64,000 bases of DNA, taken from positions 1 to 64,000 of the forward strand of contig JASAND010020403.1 of assembly GCA_030248195.1 (NCBI GenBank), in the 5' to 3' direction. The notes below the pieces were generated by a model. It did not search any database. It was not told where the DNA came from and saw only the letters and a program-made list of their open reading frames with translations. Every line of letters starts with the position of its first letter. The stretch's first letter is position 1. The position numbers and the translations under genes are program-made. This DNA comes from Trissonchulus latispiculum (lineage: Eukaryota; Nematoda; Enoplea; Enoplida; Ironidae). Shown here piece after piece: positions 9,213 to 21,350 of this stretch.

Positions 9213-12200
9213 CTATGGGAATGGGATAGCATTTGATAGGCATTCAGCTATCTCCTTCTCAATTTGCTCCAATGCTGAGTTTGCATCAATGGAAATGCCG
9301 GCGTCCCCTGTAGCCTCATTTTGTTTGCCTAATTTGTTGCCATCATCTGCTGAAGATGGCGCACACCTTTTCTCCAACCAAAATGTAGTCATGACACCTT
9401 TACCCTAAAACTAAGAACCAGTGTAAGAAGTTTGGAGCAGACGTTGGCATTTGTAGCTGATTTTAACACATTTTCTTGTGTTAGGTAAATGTAAAATGTT
9501 ACGTAAGATCATGACATTTATCTAATTTATGGTTAAAAGCCATACTTTAGGTTAATCGATTAAATCTTTATAGTGGAAGTTATAAGAAGTTGTAGTGTTT
9601 AAAGCGTGCGAAATTGATTTTTTGGTAAAGTAACGCAAACTGAAAATACTAAAATTCTTTATCTGGCACCACAGACAAAATGATGCAAGATAAACATCAT
9701 CTTTAGATGAGAGCAAATTGGGCAACCAGCTTTGTGCAAAACTTGTAAGAAAGCTGTCAAACCTTGATTTCAGTTAATCCTCTTTCAGTCCAGGAAAATT
9801 CCTCCGAATCTGTCAACATGTTGACGAATGAAGCTGAAGCCTGTATTCTCATAGGTAAGCTTGTTGATTCCATTCTAGATGCCGTATTCACTAAACTTAT
9901 ACATTATATGTGACCAGTGTGGGTAGCTTGTTGCAATGAAATTACTAGCAACTCCTTAGTTCACAGTGAATATACGAAATTGGGCAAACTTAAATACATG
10001 TTTTGTAATAACATAGTTTGGTTTGTTAGTCACTTATCTTCAAACCAAAATGAAAGAGAAAAGAAAGTGTAGTACAGACGGATTGCAACCAGTATACAGT
10101 CGGTTAGTAATGTTGAAACAAATATCCTACTTATTGTTTTAGGGGTTATTATATTTTATCAGCGTTCCACTGTGATTACCTGTGTCCCCAAAAAGGCAAT
10201 AGCGAGGCATTTTCAGGCCAACAACACCAGCCATGCATGGTCCAGAATGTAGGCCAATTCTGACCGTCAACTTCTGATGTAGATGTGTTACATAGAAATT
10301 AGAGACGGCATCAAGAATCGCGAATGACATAGTAGCTAACTCTCGGCCATGATCATTCCCGATGCATAAAGGAACTCCGGCAGATACCATATAAGCATCT
10401 CCTAAAAATGGACTCTTAACCACTAAATAATGCAGCAGGTACGAAACGGATACCTATGTATTGGTTTAGATAGCTTGAGTCATACCTGTGCAGGGTTATC
10501 CATAATCGTTCAAAAATTATCCAGATTATTCCTGGAAGGATATTAGATTGCATATTAACGGATTGTTTGGAACTTTTTGCGAGATTGTGACTGTGAGCTT
10601 TTGAATAGTTAGATGGCTAAATTAAGATTCACACAATGATCACAAGTCTGTTTGTGGGGATTTGGGGGGGATGACCTGGAGCTCAGTCTCAAAGATGTTC
10701 CTCACCAACAAACCGTTTTAGACAGGTTGTTTGAGCAAAATTGCTAACAATTCCTGATGTCTATTACGTATTTCATTGACTGTTCAGTTAATGTGACGTT
10801 CAGTAGGTAATGTTCAGTCATATTCTTAAACAGCCCAATATAGTTGCGTTTGAAAGAAGCTGAAATTTGTAGTGACCTATTCTGCGGTAAATTCATTAAA
10901 CTGTATCCTATACGAACGATGCTGCAATCAAAAATCATTAATATTACCTATTGTTTCCACTTTGTATACACGGAATCCTTCCATAATTTCATCAAATTGT
11001 GTATACAGTTGGTTTAGCATTTCAATAATTTCGAGTGGTGTTGACTTCGAGCATATCTTCGTGAATCCTGAATTTATTATCACAATTTGACAAAGTATAA
11101 TTCAATGTCAACCACTGAATTGTGTTGTGTGTTGCATATGTCAGCTAGCCTCTTAGGCGTGGGCATTTACAGTTGCACCAAGTGCGAACTCTTTTAGAGA
11201 AAAATAGAAAATGAATCTTACGATAATTCCCAATCTATTACTGTTACAATAACCAGTGAAGTGAATATTTTAGCTAGTAAGTTATTCTGTGATTTGCAGA
11301 CAAATATAATAAGAAAAAATATTTTTAACGTTTTGCTGGCTCGAAATTACGGATAGGTAGCATTGAAGGATGTGATAGTCATTGATTACATTATATTAGA
11401 TCTTTTGTCTAAACAGTACCCTATGTGTTTTCAAAACCCAAAGAAATAGCTTGCAATTACTTGTAGAAATACAAATAATTTAGCGGAAATGAAATATTCT
11501 CACCGACAATGTCTGAGAAATAAATTGAGCAGTTCTCATGGAGCTCGGGCTCAACGGATTCGCCTCTGGTCAGCTTTTCAGCTATTTCTTTCGGCAACAT
11601 GTTTTCCAACAATTTTTCCATATTTTCAGTAAGAGCCTTCAGATCTGCCGTTCTTTCTGCAATCTAAAATACTGCTTTTAATGTGTACTCATTAACAGTA
11701 TAAACTACAATACAAACTAATAGCTTCCATAAAATTTTCATGATGAATCTATAGTTACAATGATTACAAAAAATAATTCTAGTTTTACAAATCATTTGCT
11801 GATTTATTTATTGAGCTAATAGTAATATAGTTTGTCAGCTAGTTGGTTAGATTGTTAGTGCCATTTTAAGCTAATTCCTAATAGCGAAAGCGAATTGGAA
11901 ACTCAATAAACTTCAACTAGTTCTGTAACTAAGCCATGGCATTGAACTTCAATCAGTCCAATGTATTAGGTAATTCCGAAAAAATAAACTGATTATTTAT
12001 TGCTATACCTTATCTTCCAAATCACTAGTATAAGTTTCCATTGACTGCACTAAAGTTTCAACAATTGTGACGTTCCTGCCGCTGGAAACTTGTTGCAACA
12101 TCTTTCTCAGTGGTGCTAAGCTTTCCCGCTCTTTTAGATTGCAAGTAGTCGCTTTCTTTATGAAGATTTGTTCCTTTTCAGACAGTATACCAGGTGGTCG

Positions 12201-15128
12201 AATCTCTCTCTCGGATGCCGCTAATTCCCGTATAGCAACGGCTAGCTCGTGGTTGGTTTTTTCCTGAAATATCGTTTGAGATGTGAACACTTCCAGTGCT
12301 AGAATTCCAAGACTATACACGTCATGACAAGGCATGAAGGGTTGGCAAGTGTCATCGGTTAGTAATTTTGGATCAGACCCTTCCAGGAGCAATCGAACAC
12401 ACACAGGGCTGGTCTGGGTTACATCGCAGAATTTTCGATACTTATTCTTGAGGACTTCTGGCCACACCTTTTTCTGCGTATCCTCATATACGGACGCCCT
12501 TTGTACCCAGTCCATGATTTTAACCCGCCAGCTTGTGTCCAGCACGCAACTCATGCTTGTGAGACCGCCGTGGCAAATTCCGTGGTCATGTAGGTAACCC
12601 AATCCCGCGGTAATGTCTCTCAGCAATGCCCATCTCACCGGTTCCGAGACTACCTCTTTATGTTTCCGCAGGGCGTAATATAACGAGCCTTTGCAATTGC
12701 TACCATCGTAGACGAAGAAGATACTGTCGTTGTTAGGTAACAGTCCTATAAAAGATCCGATATTGCAATGCTTAGTGGTACTAACAAAATTCTGAATGCG
12801 TTGTGAAGTTTTCATGCCATTTTCTCTTAGCTTAATGTAAGATGCCGTATGGACATTGTTGAACATTATAACGGGGTCGCCGTTGTAACACTCAATGATT
12901 TGATGGCTAGGAATGTGTTCAAACCCATAGGACCTCGTAATGATTGAAGACATTACTGATTTATGCTCATGCCTTTCTAGTAAATCTCCGAATAAAATCC
13001 AACGCTTGTCTAACAGAAGTCGACGTTTCTTCACAAACCGCACCAGAGGAATTAACGAAAGGAGAAGTATTGTTATGGAAATGATGATTGCAGAAGCAGC
13101 TAGTAGCTGATGCTTCCAGTAGTTTCCTTCCGATTTTTCCTGCTGCTTTTCTTTCGTTACCATGTCGGCCAAAGATTTGCCCTCACAGAAAAATTGTGTC
13201 ACGATTTCGTCAAATACCGCTCTTCCATATGCAAGACCAAACTGCCAAAGCCCTGCCTTGATAGTTTCTTGCTGTGCATGTTTCCCAGTGAACGCCCATT
13301 CAATAAATCTCAAAAACTCCAAATACTGGGAGCAAGTGATTGTAGGAGTTGATGTTTTATTAACTATTAAGGTTTCCACAACAGCCAGGGGATATGTGTG
13401 ACTGGTTTTACACAGGCTTAGTTTCGGCGGTTTGAGGCGCTGGTAGGAAAACATTGTTTCAACCCTTTCGATTAGCGCACACTGAACGTGCTCACCCATA
13501 TTGGAATCGTCAAAAACAAAGCCAGATGGATCACTCAGTTTAGCAATCTGAAGATTGTACCGAACAGCACTGGCGTAGTCAATGAAGCCAAGCGTGTACC
13601 GAATTGACTTTATTATTCCAGCAACTCCAACGGGGCCATCTCCGTAGAATTCGACCACTCCCGGTTCCCAACCCTTGCTCTGATTTGTTAGGGGTACCGA
13701 GTCCATGAACTCTCCATACCGCTGCTTCCATGCGGGTACGGTTTGGCTCAATGCGGCAGTCAGGGCTTGTGTTTGTCCCGTTCTTAGTGCTAAAGTTACT
13801 ACTCTGATCCTTTCGTTGTCTAAGCTTTCGTTGGTAGCTAAGTTCATGCGGCTGTGATTCCAGGTGGTTACATTTCCGCTGAATATTTCAGCAAGTACTG
13901 TCATTGGAATGCTTAATGCCACCCCTGGCAAGTTGTAAACAATCACAGCAGGTCTAAATTGTAAAAGGCAATATAGTATATTCGTATATTTTTAATTAAT
14001 TGCAAAAGGCAATGCAGTATAGCCGTATATTTTTAAACAAGTTGATATGAGATTTCACCTTTAAATGATTGAAATCGCTTGCTGTAAGTGTGCGAATCGT
14101 GTAAGTGCTGTTTATTGAAGGCTTGATGCCATGCAGTGCTACCGGCGGATCTCAAAGCTTTCAGCGTAGCTTAGTTAGCATACTCGAGAACCCGAGGACA
14201 CTTTATGAAACTGGCCCCCGGTCGTGAAGGAAATTTTGACTCTTTGAGGTCCGTGACGGTAGACGTTTCTGCAAGGTCACTTTTATTTATGTAGGTAATA
14301 ACTGAAATTGTCACTTCAGCACCTGAGTCTTCAATAATTTGTGTCTCAGGTGGGATTCAAACCCACGATTGTCGGATTTGCTCGGATGCTCCTCATTTGA
14401 GCTACGAAGGATGCACTCATATCAAGCTAGAATCATCTCCCATCCAAAGTGTTGCGACATAGAATCAATAATGCGTTATGCAACATGAACTAACATATGA
14501 GCAAGGCCGAGGTACACTCTGGTATTCTTAAGCTGGGTCCCGGGTGTGTAAGTTAGACGTAATGTAACACATAAAAATGTCTTTTGGGCACTTGTGTCTT
14601 CAAACATTCGCGCCTCAGTTGATATTTGGATCCACGACTTTGGATTAATGCTCCGACGCCCTGCTAATTGAGCTGTTAGCTTCATTTTTGCTCCATTTGA
14701 GTATGGTTTGAAAACGGGATTGACACATTTATAGACATTTAGACTCTGCTAACCATTAAAATGAGCTCATACCCTGCAACAAATGGCACGAACAGGAAGT
14801 TTGGATCATCGGTTATCAGTTTGCTCAAATTGCGGCTGCCGGAGACCCCGAAAAGATATGGAGCATTCCTATCAAATCTCTCTCCAGTCATAACTTCTTC
14901 GCCAACCACTGTATCTGTGGCGTTGTACGTTATTTCAACGTGCTTGAATGGTTCACGTTCAACCTTGTACATAATGGACCAGGTATTGATGATAGATGCG
15001 GCATGATCCCCACCAAGTCCAGACAAGTGAACGTTGGAATCTACCCTCAAAATCACCACCACCAGCAACAGCACAATAACAGTGAGCATTCTCTGGAATG
15101 TAGTCATGGAAAAGCCACTAAACAACAT
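9213..15128 (-). CDS. Receptor guanylate cyclase with PstS-like ectodomain (7 exons, about 1040 aa)
   Basis: Exons on the minus strand: 15128-14773, 13953-12009, 11663-11504, 11067-10948, 10401-10180, 9890-9763, 9404-9213. All junctions are GT-AG and phases agree throughout. A signal peptide ([18 protein letters not shown]) leads into a type 2 periplasmic-binding fold of the PstS family, about residues 30-390. It shows [16 protein letters not shown] across the first junction, then [18 protein letters not shown] and LGFIDYASA. One membrane helix lies at about 400-424. A kinase-homology domain follows (about 450-725). It is a pseudokinase: HGG replaces HRD and MDW replaces DFG. The class III cyclase domain (about 800-990) has [32 protein letters not shown] and NTASRM; the Glu and Cys select GTP, and metal Asp, Asn and Arg are present. 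Predicted role: extracellular ligand, perhaps phosphate, controls cGMP synthesis. ATG at 15128 or 15107 may be used. Metazoan receptor cyclases normally carry an ANF-receptor ectodomain, so this one is unusual. Confidence 0.93.
14255..14412 (-). repeat. tRNA-derived SINE in cyclase intron 1, copy 1
   Basis: The minus strand has an A-box-like TAGCTCAAATGAGG and a complete T-arm (GTGGG TTTGAAT CCCAC). A tail with GAAGACTCAGGTGCTGAAGT follows and is shared with the next copy. The anticodon arm is not convincing, so this is a SINE head and not a tRNA gene. Confidence 0.6.
14520..14690 (-). repeat. tRNA-derived SINE in cyclase intron 1, copy 2
   Basis: The minus strand has AGCTCAATTAGCAGGGCGTC (A box), a decayed B box and a tail with GAAGACACAAGTGCCCAAAA matching copy 1. 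It is more diverged. Confidence 0.5.
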
Positions 15129-15144
15129 ACAAACCAAAAGCACT

Positions 15145-16980
15145 CCTTATTTAACTAAAGGCTACAATTAAAATAGAATTATTAACTTTTTTAGCAGGAA
15201 TACTTTATGCTAAAAATCAATCATCAGTCGTAAAGCCAGCACCCTAAAAGACAGTACTCCTCATCATGAATGTGGGATAAACCACAAACCACCTAACGTG
15301 AAAATACAAAGCAATATTTAGTTTGTCTGAAAGTGGCTTCAGTCTAATAGTATTAATGGTGCTGTTGTTAATGATCAAGAAAATCCAGCAGTGAGAGTCA
15401 TTTGGTTCAATTATAGTAATCGTCGGGATGCCTGCTGAGAAGGAACGTTGAAAAAGCAAACTAACAGGATCCTCAAAATCATGTTTGCCATAACAAAGAG
15501 CGCGTGTTGCAGTCTCCGGAGTACTAATTAAAGTTCACAGAGATATGCGAACAGCTGCAATAAAACAGGTGGTTCAACTAGACATTAGTCTTCGCAATAC
15601 AGAGTACTTTCACCTCACTTCCATAGTGGAAATGTATTATCTAAAGGATAAATGCACAATCTTTGAGCCTGAGCCTAAATTTGCCCGGCTGGAACAGGCA
15701 CAGAACAAAAACCCCTGTAGAACAAAAAACAAAAAGTGTGGAACTTTTCCAAACGGGAGATAGAGACTACTGTGGATCCTTGTCTTCCTCGTCTTTGCAA
15801 TACGGTATTATTTTTCGCTTCGGTTTCCCTAGATCGTAAAAGTTAAAACTAAGCAGTACATTAGCTCTCTCCTACTTAGAACTAAGGTTAGTGGCTGAAG
15901 GACAGTAGTTTTTGTTATTACATATGATTAATGACGTGGATCCTTCAAGGATCTAACTGCCAGCCCGCGTTTAGTTCAGTTCCTTGTAGTAATTTTTACA
16001 CTAGGAGAGGAAGGAAATGCTTTTGAGCCGGTTATGGACACCTGTTATGCAAGTTAGGTGAACATCAGTCATACTTTGAAAAGTAATCATGCGTGATGAT
16101 AAATCAGTTTCCACAAATATCTAGTTCCGATAGCTCTTGTCCAGTAGCCACGGCCTTTTTCACCAACGGAAAACCTAAATACAGTCAGTATCACCCTGTT
16201 CAAAAATCAAGCTGGTTGCCATTAATGAGATTAATTAGGCCTTTGTCCGTAGTCATCAAAAATAAGCGAAAGAAGAGTGACTTTGATGAATTGCAAAAAC
16301 AAAACTTTTTTCCATGAATAGAAATTCGAGAAAAAATCAGAATTCACACTTAAGGATTTAAAAATTTATCAATGCATATAGATTCAAGAAAAGAAAGACG
16401 AAAAAACGTTTGAGCAAAGTTTTAACATTTGACCAAAATTTTAACTTTCTCTACATTTCTATGGTTTAAGGCAAGGCAGTAGAACCAAATATGCTGCTAA
16501 TTCATTTTCCATTGAATATTCCGAAATTTTCCGTCTATTTGCTCAAAATTACCCCATGTGTAATGCTGCAGTAGTGTTAACGGATAAGGATTTCAGCGCT
16601 GGACACAACTGTTTCGATTGACCGCAAGAACAATCCCATTCCATTAAATTTTAAAACTGCCAATCTAGTGTTTTAAAACTAAAGCTTCGAAATTCATAAT
16701 ACTCTGATAGCGTGAACCAGGCCTAATGGGTTAATGTCTTCTGACTTTTCTCCATTCCTAATAAATATAGGTTATTCTGCGTAGTAACTGTTGTTTGAAG
16801 GGTGACCAGAAGGCTAACATCTGGTCTGACCATGTTTGCAGACTAAACCTAAAAGAGTGGACTCAGTAAAGTCAAGATGTTTATAGTAGGAAGAGCTTCG
16901 TGTGTTTTATAATAAGCCCTTCCTAGTGTTGTAAGCTTGCAAGATGCTCGGTATTAAGGCCGAATCTCGGGGTGCCCAAT
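15145..16980. other. Non-coding region upstream of the cyclase gene
   Basis: Several short ORFs but none with a domain, signal peptide or splice context I could support. The cyclase promoter should lie at its left edge; TTAAATAAGG on the minus strand near 15150 is only a weak TATA candidate. Confidence 0.4.
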
Positions 16981-17146
16981 TACACGTAGAAGTCTGTAAA
17001 AGCGTTAGCTCTACGCTGTTTGACTGATTTTAAACGGCTACGGTAGTTAACAGCACACACATACAACAGGAATATGAAAGCTCGATTTTTCTTGAAATAG
17101 ATGTTTAATACTGAGAGTATGTGAGGAGAGGTCCTTATGGACTTCA

Positions 17147-17345
17147 TTATCGTTCGTAGATATGAATAAAATTCCAAGTAAAAAGAAATTTAACAGTAAG
17201 AAATCCTGGAGAATTGCTTGGTGAACAGCGCCCTCGATGGGCGGGAACGTTCTTGTTTCCCAATTTACATTCTGTTCTTCTCAGATCTTCATAGAGGTCT
17301 TCAGCGTTTGCTCTGATTACGATGATTGCAGCAGCAATCAGAATT
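17147..17345 (-). CDS. Candidate first exon of a small secreted protein
   Basis: The ORF opens with a textbook signal peptide (MRLPCLILIAAAIIVIRANA), then EDLYEDLRRTECKLGNK and a second Cys about 20 residues later. No family is recognised. The 3' end of the exon is uncertain: a GTTAAA after residue 55 could be a donor, otherwise the frame stops at 17147. A diverged copy of the same DNA lies at about 19570-19870, which shows that this segment was duplicated as a unit. A chance hydrophobic ORF remains possible. Confidence 0.35.
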
Positions 17346-17754
17346 AAGCATGGAAGACGCAAGATACAGTGGAAAACGCATTCATGAAGGTTGTCATCTG
17401 TTGCTAACTAACTCAGGGTGGACCGGTCCACATCGGATATTAGCAGGTAGCGAAAGTGGGGTGGGGGTGAACCTGCGGTCGAAGCCCCCTGAAAAACTGA
17501 ATTTCTCTGGTTTGTTGCCAAAGAGCCTGAAAAATCGGATTCTGGAAAAATAGGTTTTCGAAGTAAGTTTACAATAAAACTTTCCTTACCTTTAAAGGGG
17601 ACTAACTCTACAACGATTCAGTGCAAATATGCCAAAAATAGAGGATTTAACCAATTTTCAGCCGTTTGAAAATACCAGGTTAAAATACTATACCACCTTT
17701 AATAGGTAAACAGTGCTTAAGCATGTATCCGTCATGTATGGCTGGATGTCTATA

Positions 17755-19215
17755 TGTAATTTGTCGGTCTTGGAAATTCTGTACCCCTACGTTATACATG
17801 TTATTTTGGCTACCGGATTGCCTTGATATAGGAAAACTAAAGTCTGACCAAAAAATCTTATAACCGAAATGTGAGCGGCTGTCCTGAGTTATAATTTGAA
17901 GGTAGCCTACATAATGTATATATATTTTTAGAATCCTCAGGAACCCGAGATGTCGAAAATCCGGAATTCCGGGTTTCATTCACGGAAAATCTAAAATTTT
18001 TAGTTTTTCGCCCAATCTATATCGCAATCAAAATTTTGTTTTATAATCGAATAGAGCTACTCCCGCTACACATTTTTGCTCGTAGAAGGTTTTCACGAAA
18101 ATGTACCCATTTCCCGGAATTCCGGGTTTTCAAAATTTCCGGATTTTAAAAATTTTCTCCAATACCCACAATATGGGTAGCATTCGAAAGCTTTCATCGG
18201 GCTGAACAACGTTTGTAATAAAATGAACTCTTGAAAATGCACACAACTACCGGAATTTGCGAAAACCGCATTTTCCGGATTTTAAAAATTTTCTCCAATA
18301 CCCCTCAATATTAGTATCATTTGAAAGCTCTTGATGAGGTGAGCAAAGTTTCTAATAGAACCAATGTCCAAAAGTGCACCAAATTCCCGGAATTCACAAT
18401 TTCCGGATTTCACTCTAGCTTGGAAGTTTTTCTTGAATTCCAAAAAGTGGGCTCATTTTTGCGAGTTGGCTCTATTAGAAACTTTGCTCACCTCATCAAG
18501 AGCTTTCGAATGATACCCATATTGAGGGGTATTGGAGAAAATTTTTAAAATCGGGAAAATCCGGTTTTCGTAAATTCCGGTAGTTGAGTGCATTTTCAAG
18601 AGTTCGTTCTACTACAAAAGTTGTTCAGCCCGATGAGAACTTTCGAATGATCCCCTTCTTGTGGGTATTGGAGGAAATTTTAAAATTCGGAAATTTTGAA
18701 ATCCCGGAATTCCGGGAAATGGGTACATTTTCGTGAAAACCTTCTAAGAGCAAAAATGTGTGGCGGAAGCAGCTCTATTCGATTATAAAACAAAATTTTG
18801 GTTGCAATAAAAATGGGGCGAAAAACAAAATTTTCAGATTTTCCGTGAATGAAACCCTGAAATCCGGATTTTTCCGGATTTGCGAAATCCTGGGTTCCTG
18901 AGGATTCTAAAAATATATACTTTATGTAGGCTACCTTCAAATGATAACTCAGGACAGCCGCTCACATTTCGGTTCCAAGATTTTTTGGTCAGACTTTAGT
19001 GAAATGACGGACTGGGAAGGGAAATGAAAGCAATATTTATGTTCAATTGACGGCACAGAACTAATGCATTTGAATTTGCATCGTCCAGCCGGCCACGAGC
19101 CCGACCATCCGGGTTTCCAAGCTAAAAAGTCACAAAAAAGCACTGGTAAGAAGCCAGGTTCCTTAAAATAGGAAGCTTACAAGGTTCCCTTGAAAGACGA
19201 TTAGACGTAAACTGG
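17755..19215. repeat. Direct duplication copy A, interrupted by a foldback element
   Basis: 17755-17835 plus 19001-19215 match the continuous stretch 19229-19575: TTTGTCGGTCTTGGAAAT, CCGGATTGCCTTGATA, GGACTGGGAAGGGAAA and CCGGCCACGAGCCCGACC occur in the same order in both. The interruption is exactly the foldback element at 17836-18999. Confidence 0.75.
17836..18999. mobile_element. Foldback element with TA target site (mariner-like non-autonomous)
   Basis: The ends are AAGTCTGACC and GGTCAGACTT with TA on both outer sides. Left and right arms are long inverted copies (for example the ATTCGATTATAAAACAAAATTTTG segment near 18050 and 18780), and the middle is rich in CGGAATTCCGG words. No transposase is present. 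The uninterrupted copy at about 19312-19325 shows the empty site with a single TA. Confidence 0.75.
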
Positions 19216-19228
19216 ACGATTAGAACAC

Positions 19229-19575
19229 AATTTGTCGGTCTTGGAAATGCTGTACCCCTACGCTATATATACTGCATATACTTGTGGCCACCGGATTGCC
19301 TTGATACCGGAAAACTACTGAAACGGAGGACTGGGAAGGGAAACGAAAGCTATATTTATGCTCCGTTAACGGCAGGCAGAACTTCTATACGATAATACCG
19401 ATCAAAAAATTGTAAAATGCACAGAACTAATGCATTTGAATTTACATCATCCAGCCGGCCACGAGCCCGACCATCCGGGTTTCCAAGCTAAAAAGTCACA
19501 AAACAGCACTGGTAAGCCAGGTTCCTTAAACTAGGAAGTTTACAGGTTCCCTTGAAAGACGATTAGACGTAAACT
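19229..19575. repeat. Direct duplication copy B (empty site of the foldback element)
   Basis: Matches the flanks of the foldback element without it. At the target it reads GAAAACTACTGAAAC, where copy A has GAAAACTA, the element, then TAGTGAAA. Confidence 0.7.
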
Positions 19576-19875
19576 GAGAGTTTGAGAGGAGGGGGTCCTT
19601 ATGGATTTTATTATCGACTCTACAATTGTTTAGACTTCCTGTTCAAAACAACTTAACAGGAAGAATCCTGTAGAGAATAGCTGACGTTAGCAAAAAATCG
19701 TTGACGGACAGGAAGTTTTTCGTTTCTTAATTCACGTGGTGATTCCGATGTCCATAGGCTAAAAGAGCTCAGCGGTTTCTGCTCTGATTACTGTGATTGA
19801 AGAAAACAGAAACACTGAATTAATAGAAAAAGCCTGGAAAAATGAGTAAAGTGGAACCCATGCTCCAAAAGGTAT
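19576..19875 (-). pseudogene. Broken copy of the candidate secreted-protein exon
   Basis: The DNA parallels 16990-17345: GAGGGGGTCCTTATGGATTTTATTATCG and the AACAGGAAGAATCCTG segment appear in the same order. The hydrophobic leader is still recognisable (SSITVIRAETAEL), but a stop follows directly where the other copy continues into EDLRRTEC, and the start Met is not conserved. Confidence 0.4.
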
Positions 19876-20302
19876 GCGTAATTGCCATGTAATTGCTGTC
19901 AGGTTCTTCCTGGCATGTTTTCGACGATTTTCGCGCAATTGGATATTTCTAATTTCTAGCTGTGGCATGTTATTGACGAATTTCGCAAAATTTGCAGATT
20001 TCGCTAAATTGGATATTTTTAATTTTCTTTAAATGGAATTTTTTTAATTTTAATTAAATTAAAAATATTAATATTTAAATTTATAATATATTTGAATCTG
20101 TACTTTTAAAAAATATTAATTAAATTAAAATATAATTTAATTTTAGTTTCGAAGTAGAAATAAAAGTGCACGTAAACATCAGTCTTTTTAATGGAAATGA
20201 ATCTGACACAGAATAATTGCCGTTTCCCAATAAATCGTGGTGTTTGGACAGGGACCTGTGTGTAACAAGTCTACCGTGGCAGCTCATCTAAAGGCTGCCA
20301 GC

Positions 20303-20491
20303 TAGGGTTGTGCCAGGGCTCATCGGGTCGCTCGGGCTCCCAGGGCCGCTCGGGCCGTTCGAGCCGTGAAGCGGGCCTCAGGCTTCGGGCCAGGCTCTGG
20401 CCGGGCCAGCCCGGCCCGAAGCCCTGCCCGAGGAGGTTGGTTGGCCCGAGCCCAAGCAAGGCCCGAGAAATTTCTTAACGGCACAACCCTA
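20303..20491. mobile_element. hAT-like MITE, 189 bp, GC-rich
   Basis: Terminal inverted repeats TAGGGTTGTGCC / GGCACAACCCTA are flanked by an exact 8-bp duplication CTGCCAGC (20295-20302 and 20492-20499). The interior is GC-rich with GGGCTCGGGCC-type words, in sharp contrast to the AT-rich surroundings. Confidence 0.9.
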
Positions 20492-21136
20492 CTGCCAGCT
20501 ATTGGTTTCTCAGTAGATACGTAATACTAACTTAATATTATTTAATATTAATAACTCAGCCCTGCCAAAGACTTCGTTCTACCTTTGACTAAGGATTCCT
20601 GGATCGGTAAGCTTCTAAAAAGGGTTGGCATCTTTTGTACTAAATTTATTTGCTCATTGGTGTTGCAGTTTAATTGAGCAGAAATGTCGCTGTAGTTCTT
20701 GTTTGCAATGTTTGGTGGCTTTTGAAGTGGCTACGACTGATGAAGACTTTACCTAACTAATCTTTTGCAATCAGTTGGATGACAAATTCGAGCGGCGACG
20801 TTGACGTTTAAGTGTATCTTGCTGGCTGAGCTTAAATTCTAAGTGAATCTTAAACTTGTGGTTCAATAGAGCATTCCAAAAGCTACAAACCGGCATAAAG
20901 CTCCTCTCTGGTATTTGTTCTTCTCGAAAGATTTCTACATTTCAGCTTCAGCAGGCGAACCTCGATAATGACTTCTCGTTGGTCACGTTTGGACCACAAA
21001 TGCTTCCAACAGATTCTATAAAACTCCAGTCTGGAACATGGTCCAAATTGGAATCGCATGTGGTGGGTTGCTCTTTCGCAAATGTGGATTCTAATAAAGA
21101 ACTCGCGCAACAACGCATTTAGCTACATACGTTTGC

Positions 21137-21350
21137 AGTGACGGCCGAGTGGTTAATGCGTTCAAATAGAGATCCAACAGTCCGAGGTCCGAATCCCCGC
21201 TGCCACAAGGCTTTCACAAATCCCATTGAGCAAGGGACTAAGCACATATCGGTTCGCCGTGGGCTCCTGCCAACCCAGCTGTCTATCCAAAACGGGTCGG
21301 TAAATTTGTACCACTGTGATGGGAAGGGAACAGAAGTCTGTGTTCTGGCG
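21137..21350 (+). repeat. tRNA-Ser-derived SINE
   Basis: GACGGCCGAGTGGTTAATGCG is a clear D-arm/A-box of tRNA-Ser or tRNA-Leu type, and GGTCCGAATCC a slightly altered B box. The anticodon stem is disrupted and the acceptor stem has mismatches, so it is not a functional tRNA. The 3' body runs to about 21350. Confidence 0.55.

Noticed and set aside
12067..13401. Plus-strand ORFs opposite the large cyclase exon
   Set aside because: Shadows of the minus-strand exon, which carries clear domains.
21137..21212. Functional tRNA-Ser gene
   Set aside because: The anticodon stem does not pair and the T-loop sequence is altered, so it is a SINE head.
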